Shown here one piece after another: positions 63,494 through 64,000 of a stretch of 64,000 nucleotides of DNA. Location: NCBI RefSeq assembly GCF_017357225.1, contig NZ_CP071604.1:1553001-1617000 (forward strand), given 5' to 3'. Within the stretch, counting starts at the first letter, position 1; each line of letters starts with the position of its first letter. The position numbers and the translations under genes were made by a program. This DNA comes from Rhizobium binae (GTDB lineage Bacteria; Pseudomonadota; Alphaproteobacteria; Rhizobiales; Rhizobiaceae). The notes beneath the pieces are model-generated. The model did no database searches. It was not told the origin of the DNA and worked only from the letters and a program-made list of their open reading frames with translations.

Positions 63494-64000
63494 ATGTTCA
63501 AATGGAAGAAGTTAGGCAAGGTCTTTACGCCGCAGGAGGTGACTGATCGTCCGTGGCTTAAGGAGTTTGCTCAAGCGCCTGCAACGCTGCTTTTCGACGA
63601 TTTTGTGCGAATATACTTTTCCTGCCGTCCACCAGCAGATCAGGCGGGGCAATATGTGTCGCATTCTGCTTATATTGACGTTGATAGGGCTGACTTGTTT
63701 AAGATCGTACGGATCAGCGAACGTCCGGTCCTGGAATTGGGCGGCCTTGGCGAGTTCGATCAATTTGGTACCTATCCGATCTCCGTAGCGAGGGATGGTG
63801 ACCTCATACGCGCTTACTATGCCGGCTGGACCCGATGCGAATCCGTGCCATTCAACGTCGGTATAGGATTGGCCCTGAGCACGGACGAAGGCCGGACCTT
63901 CTTCAAGGCGGGCAGGGGACCCGTCGTGCCGTACTCGCCGGATGAACCCTTCGTCCTGAGTGGTCCCAAGATTCGGCGTTTTAACGACCGATGGTACCTG
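63494..64000 (+). CDS. Beta-propeller glycosidase-like protein, truncated by the window end
   Basis: 169 codons run open to the window edge with no stop. The start is an ATG 56 bases past the wbqC-like stop. The N-terminus FKWKKLGKVFTP and the repeated acidic turns (ATLLFDDFVRIYFSCR, SGPKIRRFNDRWYL) resemble the five-bladed propeller of the GH43/GH32-like superfamily. In polysaccharide loci such proteins are of unknown role, perhaps sugar transfer. The remainder lies outside the window. Confidence 0.7.
   Translation, partial: MFKWKKLGKVFTPQEVTDRPWLKEFAQAPATLLFDDFVRIYFSCRPPADQAGQYVSHSAYIDVDRADLFKIVRISERPVLELGGLGEFDQFGTYPISVARDGDLIRAYYAGWTRCESVPFNVGIGLALSTDEGRTFFKAGRGPVVPYSPDEPFVLSGPKIRRFNDRWYL

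Overview
The window looks like chromosomal DNA of a fast-growing rhizobium (Rhizobium etli/leguminosarum-like alpha-proteobacterium). This is inferred from high GC, housekeeping gene orders I associate with Rhizobiales (SDR-uvrC-pgsA-moaD-moaE, glyA-nrdR-ribD-ribE, hdaA-ppk-ppx), an Omp25/RopB-type porin, an LdtR-type MarR regulator beside an L,D-transpeptidase, a Bpt leucyltransferase, and two copies of a RIME-like palindromic repeat. No species assignment is possible without a search. I saw no rRNA, tRNA, CRISPR array, insertion sequence or prophage.

Layout. 0-8 kb: S9 oligopeptidase, polysaccharide deacetylase lipoprotein, ABC-F ATPase (YheS type), a degenerate GGDEF protein, DinB-like protein, glutathione transferase, ndk. 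8-10.3 kb: a CGNR zinc-finger regulator with a lipoprotein, divergent from a solitary LivH-like permease across a perfect palindrome that carries both promoters. 10.3-15 kb: a minus-strand operon SDR-uvrC-pgsA-moaD-moaE, interrupted by a RIME-like element. 15-24.5 kb: porin, GST, rlmJ, a molybdopterin oxidoreductase coupled to nudK, a PadR-monooxygenase operon with a leaderless promoter, a lone phnM and a low-GC membrane-protein orphan. 24.5-32.1 kb: purM-purN, PerM-type permease, hdaA, ppk (with a Pho-box-like promoter) and ppx. 32.2-46 kb: phytase-like esterase, membrane guanylate/adenylate cyclase-class protein, rnd, Tat-exported multicopper oxidase, aspS, a serine beta-lactamase/esterase with TetR regulator, a periplasmic protein of unknown function, parC and an AHSA1-type protein. 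46-56 kb: a decayed EamA-type transporter, bpt, RDD protein, hemB, a small membrane protein, ldtR, L,D-transpeptidase, glyA, nrdR, ribD (with an in-frame repeat insertion) and ribE. 56-64 kb: a surface-polysaccharide locus: rmlA, rmlD, rmlB, rmlC (dTDP-L-rhamnose) and a two-domain probable glycosyltransferase on the minus strand; a DegT-type sugar aminotransferase, a WbqC-family protein and a truncated beta-propeller protein on the plus strand.

The most notable signals are the symmetric divergent promoter/operator of the CGNR-permease pair, the RIME-like element read in frame inside ribD, the leaderless PadR-monooxygenase operon, and the chimeric polysaccharide protein. None of these was checked against a database. 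Most of the long open frames antisense to real genes are codon-bias shadows and were left out.
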